Part shown: positions 6,869 through 7,427 of the stretch, piece by piece
Position numbering within the stretch: the stretch's first letter is position 1
How the letters are laid out: every line of letters starts with the position of its first letter
Source: Clostridia bacterium
GTDB lineage: Bacteria; Bacillota; Clostridia; Christensenellales; Borkfalkiaceae
NCBI GenBank assembly: GCA_017504065.1
Contig: JAFVRU010000005.1
Coordinates: 1-7,427 of the forward strand
Direction of reading: 5' to 3'
Length of the DNA: 7,427 bases
Made by a program: the position numbers and the translations under genes
Notes under the pieces: generated by a model
Databases searched by the model: none
What the model was told of the DNA's origin: nothing
Seen by the model: the letters and a program-made list of their open reading frames with translations, nothing else

Positions 6869-7427
6869 ATGGCAATTTATTTTTGCATTTACATGTTCAT
6901 AGGGTTTGTGCCGCTTTTTATCAATAAGCTGACGGAGAATCCAACCAAACGCCGTAAATTTTGCGTTTGGATAGGATTTTTCTCCTTATTTTTACTATTT
7001 GCGCTTCGGCATCCGTCAATGGGCGGCGATTTGGGCTTCGGAACAGATATAGGTTATTTGGCTCGTTTTGATCAAATTGCACAATTCTCTTGGAAAGAAG
7101 CGTTTCAAGAGAAGGTGGTAAATTACGAGCGCGGATATATTCTTTTAAATAAATTGGTGGGTAGTATTTGGAACAATGAACAATTCTTTTTAGCAATATG
7201 CGCACTTTGTTCTATTTTACCGTGTTCCTATGTTCTTTATAAAAAGAGTGTAGATACGCCTTTTTCGTACATCGTATACATGGGTTTACCTGCGTATATG
7301 ATGTTGTTTTCGGGATTAAGACAAGGGCTTGCGATTGGGTTTTGTTTTCTTTCGATCCTTTTTATCGAAGATAAAAAATGGCTGAAATTTATCATTACGG
7401 TGTGGTTTGCATCGTTATTTCATCAAA
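6869..7427 (+). CDS. EpsG-family polysaccharide polymerase (Wzy-like), N-terminal part (3' end outside window)
   Basis: The ATG at 6869 opens a frame that stays open to the window end, giving 186 residues. EpsG proteins are usually about 350-370 residues, so about half is visible. Hydrophobic segments, probably membrane-spanning, are at about 3-20, 30-47, 104-124, 131-148, 150-166 and 170-184. Family signatures are ALRHPSMGGDLGFGTDIGY (45-63), VNYERGYILLNKLVG (84-98) and MLFSGLRQGLAIGF (145-158), followed by LFHQ at the visible end. By family knowledge these integral membrane proteins act like Wzy polymerases, joining flipped lipid-linked repeat units on the outer face of the membrane. The gene starts eight bases after the preceding glycosyltransferase stop and is probably in the same operon. 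It supports a Wzy-dependent pathway for the whole locus. A long antisense frame over 6921-7205 is a shadow of this gene. Confidence 0.87.
   Translation, partial: MAIYFCIYMFIGFVPLFINKLTENPTKRRKFCVWIGFFSLFLLFALRHPSMGGDLGFGTDIGYLARFDQIAQFSWKEAFQEKVVNYERGYILLNKLVGSIWNNEQFFLAICALCSILPCSYVLYKKSVDTPFSYIVYMGLPAYMMLFSGLRQGLAIGFCFLSILFIEDKKWLKFIITVWFASLFHQ

Noticed and set aside
6921..7205. A 94-codon antisense frame
   Set aside because: It lies opposite the EpsG-family gene, whose forward translation has membrane segments and family signatures.

Overview
The window is part of a surface-polysaccharide (capsule or exopolysaccharide) locus. All six complete or partial genes lie on the + strand, in short-gap or overlapping order. 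The low G+C content, AGGAGG-like ribosome sites, TagD-like cytidylyltransferase and EpsG-type membrane protein suggest a low-G+C Bacillota, probably a Clostridia-like host-associated bacterium. No marker gene is present, so this placement is an inference.

Left part (1-2911): a decoration module. It holds the C-terminal half of a LicD-family phosphotransferase (cut by the window start), a class V PLP aminotransferase, and a two-domain protein. That protein is a complete TagD-like CTP:glycerol-3-phosphate-type cytidylyltransferase fused to a Gfo/Idh/MocA-like domain. Together they look like a route that makes a CDP-activated, possibly aminated, small alcohol phosphate and transfers it to a glycan. 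The oxidoreductase half lacks the usual EKP lysine and DxxxH motif, so its chemistry, or whether it is catalytic at all, is open.

Middle (2912-3188): a 277-base gap without an intact gene. It begins with a recognisable decayed copy of the 5' end of a GT4 glycosyltransferase gene, about 74% identical over 66 bases to the start of the intact gene at 5655. A weak terminator-like hairpin follows. Base composition appears to change here: hand-counted lines are 20-33% G+C before the gap and 35-48% after it. This looks like a junction between two modules of different origin.

Right part (3189-7427): an assembly module. Three GT-B glycosyltransferases follow, two of them joined by a 4-base overlap and the next by a 1-base gap. 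Then comes the start of an EpsG-family (Wzy-like) polymerase that runs off the window end. The glycosyltransferases would build a lipid-linked repeat unit on the cytoplasmic face, the EpsG protein would polymerise it, and the LicD module would add the phospho-substituent. No convincing promoter was found, so the genes are probably read from a promoter upstream of the window.
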